A stretch of DNA of 41,910 bases, taken from the NCBI GenBank assembly GCA_040905145.1, contig JBBDSC010000090.1, positions 1-41,910 of the forward strand, written 5' to 3'. Of this stretch, positions 25,110-35,000 are shown one piece after another. Positions within the stretch are counted from its first letter, which is position 1. Each line of letters opens with the position of its first letter. The position numbers and the translations under genes were made by a program. The DNA is from DATGMS01 sp040905145. Lineage in GTDB: Bacteria > Bacteroidota > Bacteroidia > Cytophagales > Cyclobacteriaceae. The notes beneath the pieces were generated by a model. The model worked only from the letters and a program-made list of their open reading frames with translations. It made no database searches and had not been told where the DNA came from.

Positions 25110-25910
25110 ATGACATTTATTCCATTCCAAATTATTGCAGTTTTCACCAATAATGAAATTAGTTTCAATGGCAATCCTGCTGCTTGTGTTTTTCTGGATT
25201 CTCCCTTGGATAAAACAAAAATGCAACCTATTGCCAAAGAACTGAACTTACCTGCCACCTCCTTTATTTGGAAGGAAGAAGGGGAGGAAGCTTTTAAGAT
25301 CCGGTGGTTTGCCCCGGATGAGGAGATAGGCCTCTGTGGTCATGGATCGGCGGCGGCGGCTGTCTTTCTGGGAACCAGATTCGATACCCATCAACCCATC
25401 CGACTACGCTATAATTCGGGGGAAATTATCGTGATTTGGAAGGAAGATGAGACTTTTTCCATAAAACTGGACCCAATACCCCTTGGGAAAGAAATAGAAG
25501 TACCAGAAGCTATCCTAAAGGGTTTGGGAATCCCCATAATTGCCATGTATGAAACGGATAATAAGCATCTGATCCTTACAGACAGGGAATCCAGTGTGCG
25601 AAAAATGCAGCCAGATTTTGAAAGGTTAAGGGAATCCGAAATTTTTGGTTATACGGTTACTGCCCAAGGGGATAAGGTGGATTTTGTAAGCAGAACCCTG
25701 GTGCCTCATGTGCTCCAATTAGAAGACCACGCCACCGGCTCCTCCCATGCCATCTTAGTGCCTTTCTGGGCAAAAAGATTTGATAAAGACAACATGCAAT
25801 CCCTACAGTTCAGTCCAAGGGGAGGGGCATTTGTTTGTGGAATGAAAGATGGAAAAGTAATATTATCCGGGGAATATGAGATTTTGAATCAAGGTAATGT
25901 TTCGGTTTAA
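25110..25910 (+). CDS. PhzF-family isomerase-like protein
   Basis: A 266-residue protein with the diaminopimelate-epimerase-type double fold of the PhzF family. Motifs are GNPAACVF (21-28), WFAPDEEIGLCGHGSAAAAVF (about 69-89), and ATGSSHAILVPFW near residue 211. Length is normal. The usual N-L-S-E-T-A-F segment, whose glutamate is the catalytic acid/base in PhzF, reads N-L-P-A-T-S-F here (alanine at 49), so isomerase chemistry by the known mechanism is doubtful. Family members outside phenazine clusters mostly have unknown substrates, and no phenazine genes are here. It is a single gene on the plus strand. Confidence 0.85.
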   Translation: MTFIPFQIIAVFTNNEISFNGNPAACVFLDSPLDKTKMQPIAKELNLPATSFIWKEEGEEAFKIRWFAPDEEIGLCGHGSAAAAVFLGTRFDTHQPIRLRYNSGEIIVIWKEDETFSIKLDPIPLGKEIEVPEAILKGLGIPIIAMYETDNKHLILTDRESSVRKMQPDFERLRESEIFGYTVTAQGDKVDFVSRTLVPHVLQLEDHATGSSHAILVPFWAKRFDKDNMQSLQFSPRGGAFVCGMKDGKVILSGEYEILNQGNVSV

Positions 25911-26009
25911 AGATAAAGAACCACCATTCTTTTTCTGGTCATTACCACTCTTATAGAATTATTCAGTTTCCTCTGTTGAATGAAAATTGAAATTACGTGC
26001 AAGATGACT

Positions 26010-26034
26010 TGTCACGTCCTGAAATAGGTTGACA
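26010..26034. repeat. Solitary IS-end-like sequence, copy 3
   Basis: TGTCACGTCCTGA followed by AATAGGTTGACA. It is immediately followed by the REP-like repeat at 26037. Same orientation as copies at 13139 and 24771. Confidence 0.5.
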
Positions 26035-26036
26035 CT

Positions 26037-26228
26037 ATTTATTCAATTGCCGTTGGCTTTAGCCAACGGGAAAATGGACAAGAATCCTTTGGCTTTAGCC
26101 ACATTATCCCCGGGTGGACTATTAATGGGCTAAAGCCCAAACTCCTCTCTCCATTCCTTCCATTCCTTCCCCTGCTGAAGGAAGGGGCAATAGAACCTTA
26201 GTCAACCTTAATCTCTTTGTACCTTGTA
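26037..26228. repeat. REP-like dispersed hairpin repeat, copy 2
   Basis: Matches 20281-20470. CCGTTGGCT-TT-AGCCAACGG is a perfect hairpin here, followed by the inverted pair GGCTTTAGCC and GGCTAAAGCC about 30 bases apart. The remainder of 25911-26365 is spacer with GTACCTTGTACTTGG-type simple repeats and no gene. Confidence 0.7.
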
Positions 26229-26365
26229 CTTGGTACATTGTACTCTCTCCGGTCACCAGCTTCCTACACCCGTGACACTTTCCAGATACTTGCTACTCAT
26301 ATCTTACTTTTAAGATTGTTCACTCCGCAGCGAATCCATCCCGCCTTGCGGGATTTCGTCATTGT

Positions 26366-28723
26366 TCACTCCGATCGTAATGACTCAACAGGATTCATCA
26401 GGGCAGCTTTGATGGATTGATAACTTACAGTGAGCAAAGCAATCAACAAAGTCATAACTCCAGCTACTGCAAAATACCACCATTCCAGATCAATCTTATA
26501 GGCGAAATTACCTAGCCATCGCTCTAGTACGATCCATGCTATTGGCAATGCAATAAACCATCCAAGCATAATAAGACCAATATAACTCCTGGACAGTAAA
26601 GTGGTAATCTCAAGCACCGAAGCCCCGAGAACCTTACGGATGCCAATCTCTTTGACCCTCCGTGAGGCGGTAAAGGCAATCAGCCCCAACAGCCCTAAGC
26701 TGGATATGAAAATAGCCACCAGTCCAAAAGTAAAAATCAGGCGGCTGATCATCTGCTCCGATCTATATAGCCTTTCATAATCCTGATCCAGAAAATGATA
26801 TTCAAACGGGTATTGGGGATTGACGTCTTCTGTAACCTGCTTTAGATCTGCAATGGCCTGAACCAACTTGCCTTCTTGGACTCTTATGAACAGGTAGGAG
26901 GAATTTAAAGGATCCAGAACAAGCACCAATGGTTTTATAGGTGTATGCAGGGATTGCAGGTGAAAATCCTCCATCACGCCAATAATAGGACCGTTGCCAT
27001 TCCAAAAAGTAATTTCTTCCCCTATGGGATCTTCCAATCCCATTAAGTCCAATGCTGTCCGGTTGACCATATAAGCCAAGGTATCACTTGGATGTAGTGG
27101 GGAAAATTCCCTTCCCGCTACCAATGAAATCCCCATGGTCGGTATAAAATCATAACCAACCCAAGTCGCTGATACCCTGGTCTGCAAATTGGGGTCCTTT
27201 CCAGGCCATGACAGGTCCCCTGAGTTCATTTGGATATTGATCGGTAAAGAAGTAGAAACCGTCGCTGAAATCATCGAAGAAGATTTTAATATTTCCTGGC
27301 GGAAAACGTCCATGTTATGGTAAAGGTCTCCTTCCAGTGGCACATACAAAACATTCTCCCTGTCCATCCCCAGTTTCTTCTTCTGGACATATTCCAGTTG
27401 GCTGTAGATGACCAGCATACCCACTATAAACAAAGCAGAGATAAAAAACTGGAAAACGATCAATCCCTTTCTAAAATATTCCCCGGTCATACCTGATTTC
27501 ACTTGATTTTTTAAATTGCTGAAAACCGGTATACCGGACAGGTAAAACGAGGGATATAGGGAAGACAGCATGGTAGTAATAAGCCATACACCCACTGTTA
27601 GTATCCAAAATTCAGCACTTGTCCAATCCAAAAATAACTGTACTCCCAAATAAGCATTAAAAGCCGGCAAAATCATACTGGTCAGCAGCAGGGTAATGAA
27701 CAGGGAAAGGGCCGATACCAACAATGATTCACAGCCGAACTGGGCCATCAATTTGCGCTTATCCGCACCAATGACCTTACGGATCCCGATTTCTTTTCCA
27801 CGGATACTGGCCCTGGCGGTAACCAGGCTGATAAAATTGATGTAGGAAACCAATAATACCAATATCCCCACCAAAGCCAAATTGCAGACGGTTGTAATCC
27901 TTCCACCAACAGGTTTTCCATTTTCATAGACATCAAACAAATGGACATCTTTTAGCGGCTGGAAAACCGGGTAATTAGACTTGAATTCACTATGGCTGGC
28001 ATAAATGTCTTTTGTGGTAAGATCCAGATCATCAACTACAGTGTTTGGTGCCAATTTCACCCAGGTATAGTAGGAAGTATTTCCCCAACTCATCCAGGGT
28101 TGTTCTATTTCTTTAAAGTTGATTACCCAATCCAATTGAATGGAGCTGCTCACGGGTACGTCTTCAATGACGGCTCCGACAACATAGGCCTTTAACTTAC
28201 CATCACCGTCTTCCATCATAAGGGTCTCCTCTATTACGGAAGCCTTCTTAAACAGTTTATTGGCTGTTCTTTGAGAAATTACAACATGGTCCCTGGAGGC
28301 CAAGGTCTTAACAGGATCCCCTTCGACCGCTGCCAATTCAAACACGTTAAAAAAATCATCAGAAGCATAAATGCCATTTTCCCTGACGGAGTTGTTTTCA
28401 TCCTTGAGCAAAAGCCGGGGACCCCAATCCTCATATTTCACGGCATATTCCACCTGCGGTACTTCGTTTTTTAAAGCTTCCGCCAAAGGAGCGGGTGTCA
28501 ATGAACTGGTTATTACCTCTCCGTTGAACAAAGAATTTGCCCTCACTTTGTAAATCCTGTCCCCATTTGAAAAGAAGTCATTGAAGCTATGCTCCTGCAC
28601 CACCCACAGACCAATGATCAGGCTACAGCTCATACCCAACACCAAGCCGAGGATGCCGACCAGGCTGTAGGATTTATCTGTCTTGAAATTTCTCCAGGCA
28701 ATTTTAAAATAGTTTTTCCACAC
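26366..28723 (-). CDS. Tandem-FtsX ABC transporter permease (permease D)
   Basis: A 785-residue protein of the same duplicated MacB/FtsX layout: MWKNYFKIAWRNFKTDKSY start, TM helix (about 20-42), first periplasmic domain, FtsX core with INFISLVTARASIRGKEIGIRK (about 290-311), second periplasmic domain with GLEDPIGEEITFWNG, and a terminal FtsX core with EIGIRKVLGASVLEI, ending NPVESLRSE. It has no ATPase of its own. It follows permease C by 211 bases without an intervening operator, so it probably shares its transcript. Of the intact permeases its C-terminal region (IDLEWWYF, IKAALMNPVESLRSE) is closest to pseudogene 1. Confidence 0.92.
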   Translation of the reverse strand: MWKNYFKIAWRNFKTDKSYSLVGILGLVLGMSCSLIIGLWVVQEHSFNDFFSNGDRIYKVRANSLFNGEVITSSLTPAPLAEALKNEVPQVEYAVKYEDWGPRLLLKDENNSVRENGIYASDDFFNVFELAAVEGDPVKTLASRDHVVISQRTANKLFKKASVIEETLMMEDGDGKLKAYVVGAVIEDVPVSSSIQLDWVINFKEIEQPWMSWGNTSYYTWVKLAPNTVVDDLDLTTKDIYASHSEFKSNYPVFQPLKDVHLFDVYENGKPVGGRITTVCNLALVGILVLLVSYINFISLVTARASIRGKEIGIRKVIGADKRKLMAQFGCESLLVSALSLFITLLLTSMILPAFNAYLGVQLFLDWTSAEFWILTVGVWLITTMLSSLYPSFYLSGIPVFSNLKNQVKSGMTGEYFRKGLIVFQFFISALFIVGMLVIYSQLEYVQKKKLGMDRENVLYVPLEGDLYHNMDVFRQEILKSSSMISATVSTSLPINIQMNSGDLSWPGKDPNLQTRVSATWVGYDFIPTMGISLVAGREFSPLHPSDTLAYMVNRTALDLMGLEDPIGEEITFWNGNGPIIGVMEDFHLQSLHTPIKPLVLVLDPLNSSYLFIRVQEGKLVQAIADLKQVTEDVNPQYPFEYHFLDQDYERLYRSEQMISRLIFTFGLVAIFISSLGLLGLIAFTASRRVKEIGIRKVLGASVLEITTLLSRSYIGLIMLGWFIALPIAWIVLERWLGNFAYKIDLEWWYFAVAGVMTLLIALLTVSYQSIKAALMNPVESLRSE

Positions 28724-28934
28724 GGCTGTTGATTATATTTTGGTCATTGTTATTTATTTGTTAATTGTCATTTGGAATTTCTGGGGATCAGAAAATCAGC
28801 TAAACCACAATTAATTACACTTAGGACATTCCCATTGTTGGGTAACTACTTTGCCGCCCTCATTCTTTCCTTTTCCGTCCAACCCTCTCCCATTCTCTTT
28901 GTCCCTATGTCTCCAATTTGCCACTTTTGATACA

Positions 28935-31358
28935 TTATTCACTATTTAAAGTCTTTATCGGATCCATTCTGATGCTTTTGTACGATTGCAGGAATACGGT
29001 AAATAAAGCCAGTGCGAAGCAAGCCAGCCCTGCCAGTATAAAAACCCAGAAGTCTATGGGAATTTTATAGGCAAAATCCCTCAGCCATTGCTGTACAAAA
29101 TATAAGGCCAAGGGTACTGCTATCAAGCTGGAAATTAAAATAAGTTTAACATAAGACTTTGACAATAACAGGAATATCTCTGTCATTGAAGCGCCGAGTA
29201 CTTTTCGGATTCCAATCTCCTTACTTCGCTGCTGCGTGGTATAGGCTGTTAATCCAAATAATCCCAGACAGGCAATAAGTATGGAAATCACAGACAACAC
29301 TTGTATCAGAATTCCCATTTGCATTTCCGATTGATATACCCGTTGAAAATCTTCATCTAAAAAGGTGTAGTTCATAGGTACCCTCGGTTCAAACTGCTTC
29401 CAAACAGCAAGGAGCTCAGTGATTCCTGTTTGAAAATCCCCTTTTTCCAGCCGCACGGAGATATAATCCCTTAGGAAATAATCATCCATGTATTCTATCA
29501 CTAAAGGCTTAATTTCCTGGCGGAAGGATTCAAAATTGAAATCATTTACTATTCCAATGACCTCCAGAGTGGCTTCATCCTTATTCCCCTGGTTTTTTAT
29601 GATTTGCTGTCCAATAGGATTTTCAGCTATCCCCAATAGGTGTGCGGCTTTTTCATTCATCAGGATTTTATGTTTATCCCCACCCTCCAGGTCCATAAAA
29701 TTACGTCCTTGCCTCAGATGGAGCTGGAGTGTGGGTACATAATCAGCATCTGCTTCGTACCAGTTCATCCCCTGCTCCACAGTGCTTCCGGGCAAATTAA
29801 AGGTACGTATTTGGAATTGTCCAGGCACTGGAATGCCCGTGGAAAAACTCATGGCTTGAATCGAAGTACTGGAGGCCAGCCGCTGCTTAAAATCTTGCCG
29901 CTGGTGGTTTTCTATCTCCCCATCATTATGGATAATTAAAAGCTGCTCCTTATCAAACCCGACATTGGATTGCTGAATAAAATGTAATTGCCGCTGCACC
30001 ATTAAAGTACAGATGATAAGCACCAAAGAAGTAGCAAACTGGAAAATCACCAATCCACTGCGTAGGTTAAGGGAGTTTTTCCCTATCGATTGTTGCCCTT
30101 TAATAACCCTGAGAGGTTTGAATGAAGACAAATAAAATGCTGGATAAAAGCCGGAGACGAGAGTTAATCCAATGATAAGAACTGGTAAAAAACCCCAAAT
30201 CCAACTATTTTGAAATATATTAAACTGAAGTGATTTCCCACTGATCTGGTTGAAAAGCCCGTTAAGCAGTTCCACCAAGACCAGGGATAAAACTGTACTG
30301 AAAACAACCAATATAAATGCTTCTGTCAGAAACTGGCTTACCAGCTGGGATTTCCTCGAGCCCAGAACTTTACGCACGCCGACTTCCATGGACCGTATGG
30401 CTGCTTTGGCTGTGGAAAGGTTCATGAAGTTGATACTTGCCAGTAATAAAACTATGAAAGCCACCACAGAAAAAATATAAACATAGCTTTTATAACTATT
30501 GGCCTCATGTTCCCTGAGCAAATGGGAATTCAGGTGAATATCCTGTACGGGCTGTAATCCAAAAGAAAAATCAGTTCCTTCCTGCCCACCTTCAAGCCGT
30601 GGGATTACATGGTTCTGAACCATGTCTTGCAATTTGGCAGCTACCATCTGTTGCTGTCCTTCCGGGATTCTAACATAAGTATGGAGAATGGCCCACATCC
30701 AGTTGTCCATAAGGAATATTTCTTCGTGTATAGACGGCTGATAAATAAGCATATCGAAATGAAAATGAGACTGTGCGGGGATGTTCTGCACGACTGCCCC
30801 TATCTTACATAAAACCGTGGATGAGCTTCCTATCAGCAGGTTTTTCCCCACCACTTCCCAAGCCGGGATATTCCCGAAATACTTCTCTGCCATGTCTTCC
30901 GTGATCACCACACTTTGACCGTCCGATAATGCGTCCACACTGCCTGAGATAAGGGTGAGGTTAAATACATCAAAGAAATTTGGTTCGGCATAAAAAACAT
31001 TTTCTTCCCTAAAAACCTGATTTTTGTTTGGCCCTGTTTCAGGTTGAATGGTGAAATCGTTCCATTTCAATACGCTTGTTACTGCTGTTACCTCGGCAAT
31101 ATCTTCCTGCAACCGATTACCCAAAGGGGGAGGTGCCGTAGCGTACTGTGCCTGGGCTTCCTGTCCCCAATGCGTAGTGATTCTATATACCTGATCAGAC
31201 CCTGGATAAAACCTGTCATAGCTGACTTCGTCCTGAACAAAAAACAGGATCAGCAAAAAGCTGGTAATGCCCAGTGTCAGTCCGGTCAGGTTCAGGACAG
31301 TATACAGCCTGTTCTTTTTTAAAACCCTCCAGGCAATCGTAAAGTAGTTCTTCCACAT
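28935..31358 (-). CDS. Tandem-FtsX ABC transporter permease (permease C)
   Basis: An 807-residue permease with the same domain order: MWKNYFTIAWRVLKKNRLY start, first TM helix, periplasmic MacB-like domain, FtsX core with INFMNLSTAKAAIRSMEVGVRKVLG (about 313-337), a second periplasmic domain with DPIGQQIIKNQG-like segment (NPIGQQIIK), and the last FtsX core with EIGIRKVLGASMTEIF. Its ending MDPIKTLNSE differs slightly from the others. It is first in the C-D operon, with the sigma-54-like promoter at 31505 and the operator at 31582, giving a leader of about 140 bases. Confidence 0.92.
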   Translation of the reverse strand: MWKNYFTIAWRVLKKNRLYTVLNLTGLTLGITSFLLILFFVQDEVSYDRFYPGSDQVYRITTHWGQEAQAQYATAPPPLGNRLQEDIAEVTAVTSVLKWNDFTIQPETGPNKNQVFREENVFYAEPNFFDVFNLTLISGSVDALSDGQSVVITEDMAEKYFGNIPAWEVVGKNLLIGSSSTVLCKIGAVVQNIPAQSHFHFDMLIYQPSIHEEIFLMDNWMWAILHTYVRIPEGQQQMVAAKLQDMVQNHVIPRLEGGQEGTDFSFGLQPVQDIHLNSHLLREHEANSYKSYVYIFSVVAFIVLLLASINFMNLSTAKAAIRSMEVGVRKVLGSRKSQLVSQFLTEAFILVVFSTVLSLVLVELLNGLFNQISGKSLQFNIFQNSWIWGFLPVLIIGLTLVSGFYPAFYLSSFKPLRVIKGQQSIGKNSLNLRSGLVIFQFATSLVLIICTLMVQRQLHFIQQSNVGFDKEQLLIIHNDGEIENHQRQDFKQRLASSTSIQAMSFSTGIPVPGQFQIRTFNLPGSTVEQGMNWYEADADYVPTLQLHLRQGRNFMDLEGGDKHKILMNEKAAHLLGIAENPIGQQIIKNQGNKDEATLEVIGIVNDFNFESFRQEIKPLVIEYMDDYFLRDYISVRLEKGDFQTGITELLAVWKQFEPRVPMNYTFLDEDFQRVYQSEMQMGILIQVLSVISILIACLGLFGLTAYTTQQRSKEIGIRKVLGASMTEIFLLLSKSYVKLILISSLIAVPLALYFVQQWLRDFAYKIPIDFWVFILAGLACFALALFTVFLQSYKSIRMDPIKTLNSE

Positions 31359-31504
31359 GGCTGTTGATAGATATGATAATGCGTGAGATTGGTGACATCC
31401 TCTTAAATTATGGAATAGCTACTTTCCCTCACTTCTTTTCTCTTTGTCCCTACATCACCAATTTCCCCTCTTGATACTTGATACTAATATCCGGATACAT
31501 ACTT

Positions 31505-31521
31505 TATCCACTTCCATGCCA
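31505..31521 (-). promoter_or_regulatory. Sigma-54-like promoter of the permease C-D operon
   Basis: Minus strand TGGCATG-gaag-TGGAT, 60 bases from the operator at 31582. Confidence 0.6.
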
Positions 31522-31581
31522 CTCAGAAAACGTTGTGATAGCTTATAAAACCTATTTTTTTCAAAAAGGGACTTTCTAAAA

Positions 31582-31607
31582 CGGACAAAAACGTCCGCTG
31601 ACGGGCA
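31582..31607 (-). promoter_or_regulatory. Three-half-site operator (UAS), copy 5
   Basis: Toward the gene: TGCCCG, 4 bases, CGGAC, 6 bases, GTCCG. The CGGAC/GTCCG dyad is perfect. Confidence 0.65.
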
Positions 31608-31699
31608 AAACCCAATTTCTCCTATTTAATTATAAAAAGCTGCTTAATCAAAGTCAATCCCCCAATATGTCAGGAAGATATACTTTACTCAGTTGAATT

Positions 31700-31843
31700 T
31701 CACAGGTTTCAACAAGTTTCAAAATAAAAGGGACCATCGGCAAAAACGAACATAACCTCATCACCATCCGAAGAAGCAAGTCAGATTATTTATTGCTCAA
31801 TATGGGTTTCAGATGGATCAAAGAATATCCATTTAACCGGTAA
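31700..31843 (+). pseudogene. Unknown ORF tail, repeated at 38749
   Basis: An open reading of about 45 codons without a clear start ends NLITIRRSKSDYLLLNMGF then RWIKEYPFNR and a stop. The last 20 codons recur at 38749-38811 (SDYLLLSRGFRWINEYPFNR, then a stop). The conserved end suggests the tail of a gene family I cannot name; neither copy has a complete gene. The rest of 31608-32043 is AT-rich spacer leading to the helicase. Confidence 0.4.
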
Positions 31844-32043
31844 AGACCCTAATTCTTAAGAATATTTTTTCTCATGGGTTTTGGAAAAGTTAAAGAAATC
31901 AAGCAGAAATATGTGAATACTCGAAATAAAACAATTAAATAATTTCATTTAATTAGAATCAATTATATTTAGGATGATTTTATCTTATAATCCCGTCAAT
32001 TTTTAATTGATCCAGTTTACATTTTAAACTAAAATGTTTAATA

Positions 32044-35000
32044 ATGCAAGAATCCATACTCCCCAAACTTGAAGCTTCCAGAAAAGAATTACTGGATCTT
32101 GGCATGCGCAATACTTTGCTAAACTATAAAGTTTCTAAAGCTCGCGGATTGCATATTGTACAAGAAAAGTCATCTTCCATTTATGAAATACTTGTAAAAC
32201 AAGGGAAGGCTATGACTTTTTTGGGAAAGCCCGGCAAAGAAGATGATGAAGAAATACTGGATTTACCGGAATTGACTGAACCAGAACTTCAGGGTGCGTA
32301 TAATGATACCCACCTTCAAACGAATGAAACTGAACAGAAATTACAATCAAAAATATTAAATACCTACTATTTTGCCAAAACAAGTATTGAGGAACAGGGA
32401 GTAAATATTTTATATCTCTCGCTAGGAATGTTGAATTGGTTTGATAAAAGCAATTCAAAAGAAATAAGGCTTGCTCCCTTAATTTTAATTCCGGTAACAC
32501 TTGAACGATCCAGTGCAAATGAGAGGTTCAGGTTAAGATTTTCGGGAGCTGAAATAGGCACCAATCTCTCCTTGCAGGCAAAAATGATGGCCGATTTTAA
32601 TATTACTGTACCAGATTTATCTGAAAATGAGGAGATGGATATTGAAGCCTATATGGATGACATTCAAAACCGAATTCAGCTTCAGGTAAATTGGACAGTG
32701 GACGTGGACGCGATTGAGTTAGGATTTTTTTCATTTGGAAAATTCATGATCTACCATGATCTGGACAGCTTGAAATGGCCTGAAAATAAAAAGCCCTATG
32801 ATCATGAAATTCTGCAATCCTTGTTTGGAGCAGGCTTTAAAGAATCACAACCCACAGTGGGAGAAGATCACCATTTGGATGAAGAAGCCAATTCCAATGC
32901 GCTTTTTCATGTGGTAGATGCAGACAGTTCTCAGGTATTGGCTATGTTGGCAGTGCAAGAGGGCCGAAACATGGTCATTCAAGGACCTCCCGGAACAGGG
33001 AAATCCCAGACTATAACCAATATCATTGCGAACGCCATAGGCAATGGTAAAAAAGTACTTTTTGTTGCAGAAAAAATGGCTGCTTTGGAAGTAGTAAAAA
33101 GAAGGTTGGACGGCATTAACCTTGGGGAAGCCTGTCTTGAATTGCACAGCCATAAATCCAACAAACGGCAATTACATGAAGAATTGAAAAAGGTTCTGGA
33201 TTTAGGAAAACCAACACTTGCCCATTTTGAAGATGAAATAGGCTTTTTACAGCCAATAATAGATGAACTCAATGCTTATTGCAATGAAATTAATCAGCAG
33301 ATCAACCAAAGTGGACACTCTGCTCAGGAGGTAATTGGATATTTATTAAAGATTTTCCAAGAAAATAAAGATTATAAGCTCCCTAAATTACCGATCGAAG
33401 ATATAGCGTCCTGGAATCATCCGAAAATGAAAGAAGCAGGGCAATTTGCTGATCAGATACAGGTTCGGCTTACCAAAATTGGACCGCCCGAAAACCTTTT
33501 GTTTTACGATACTCAATTAAATATCTTTTTACCCAGCGATGAAGAAACAATAAAGGAATTATTGTTATCAGCTATAAATGACACACAAAACCTTATAGAA
33601 GCCGCAGCAGAAATTACAGTTTTTCTTGGTGTCCCGAAAACTTGTGATGTCCCTGGAATTAATTTATTGGTAAATTTATCTGATGTTGCTTCCAAGAATC
33701 CGGGGTTAAGCGGAATAGAAATTAGAAATCCGGCATGGCTCAATAATAAAGCTGATATTAAAGAACTTTTAGAAGTAGGAAGTAGATTATCTGTTTTGCA
33801 TAAGGAATATGATTCCGTGTTTATTCCTGAAGCATGGGAACAAAACTTTTTGGAAATTAGGCAGAACCTTATTGCACATGGACACAAATGGTATAAATTT
33901 TTAATAGGTGACTATAAAAAAAGCATTAAACAATTAGCTTCAGTACTTAATGCTCCAATGCCTGAAGATCTCCCTACCAAGATTAAATATGTAGATGCCA
34001 TAATGGAAGGCAGGCGGTTAGCTGTAACGCTTAATGCCTTGGAGCCTTTGGCTTGTCAACTTTTGGGTAGTTGTTGGCAAAAAATTCGAACTGATTGGGA
34101 AGCTATAAATCACATAGCGACTTATTTGCAGTATATTCATCAGGCCATTCAGGAACTGAAAATGCCTACAGAGATCCTGGCTTTTTTGGAAAGAAATGAA
34201 CCCCCAGAGTTCTCAAAAATGAATGTCGCCATTTTAAATTCAGCCCTACAAAAGCATAAGGATTCTTTGATCAAGATGGTGGAAAAACTGGCACTTGCAA
34301 AAGTAAATATAGATAAACAACCATTTCATGAGCAGGTAGAAACACATAAGAAATGGAGAGAAAATCTTCCAGAGATACATCAAGCTGTTTCCTGGAATGT
34401 ACTTAAGGAAACAATAAAAACATCCGGATACTATTTTTTAATTCTGGCAGTTGAGGGCTGGCCGGAAGCTCATCTATTCCTCAAAACTGCCTTGCACAAA
34501 ACATGGTACGACTATTTAATTGAACAAGCGATGTTAAATAGTGCTGCATTGAGGAAGTTCGAACGATCAAGCCACGAGGAGATCATTGAAAAATTCAGGA
34601 AACTTGATGTATTAAACCAACACTACAACCGGGCGAAGGTAGCGCTTAAACATTGGGAGACTGTTCCGAAACAAGAAGGAGGCGGTCAGCTGAACATCCT
34701 CCGTAATGAATTTAACCGAAAAGCAAGACATATGCCTATCCGAAAACTTATGCAAGAAGCAGGATTGGCCATACAGGCGATAAAACCTGTCATTATGATG
34801 AGTCCCATGTCGATTGCTAATTTTCTGCCCTCTGATAGTATTGATTTTGACATGATCATCTTCGATGAAGCCAGTCAGGTGAGACCTGTGGAAGCATTGG
34901 GAGCTATATTGAGAGGCCGGCAACTGATTGTGGTGGGAGACATAAAGCAAATGCCTCCGACCAGTTTCTTTGATAAGATGAATACAGAAACCGATGATGA

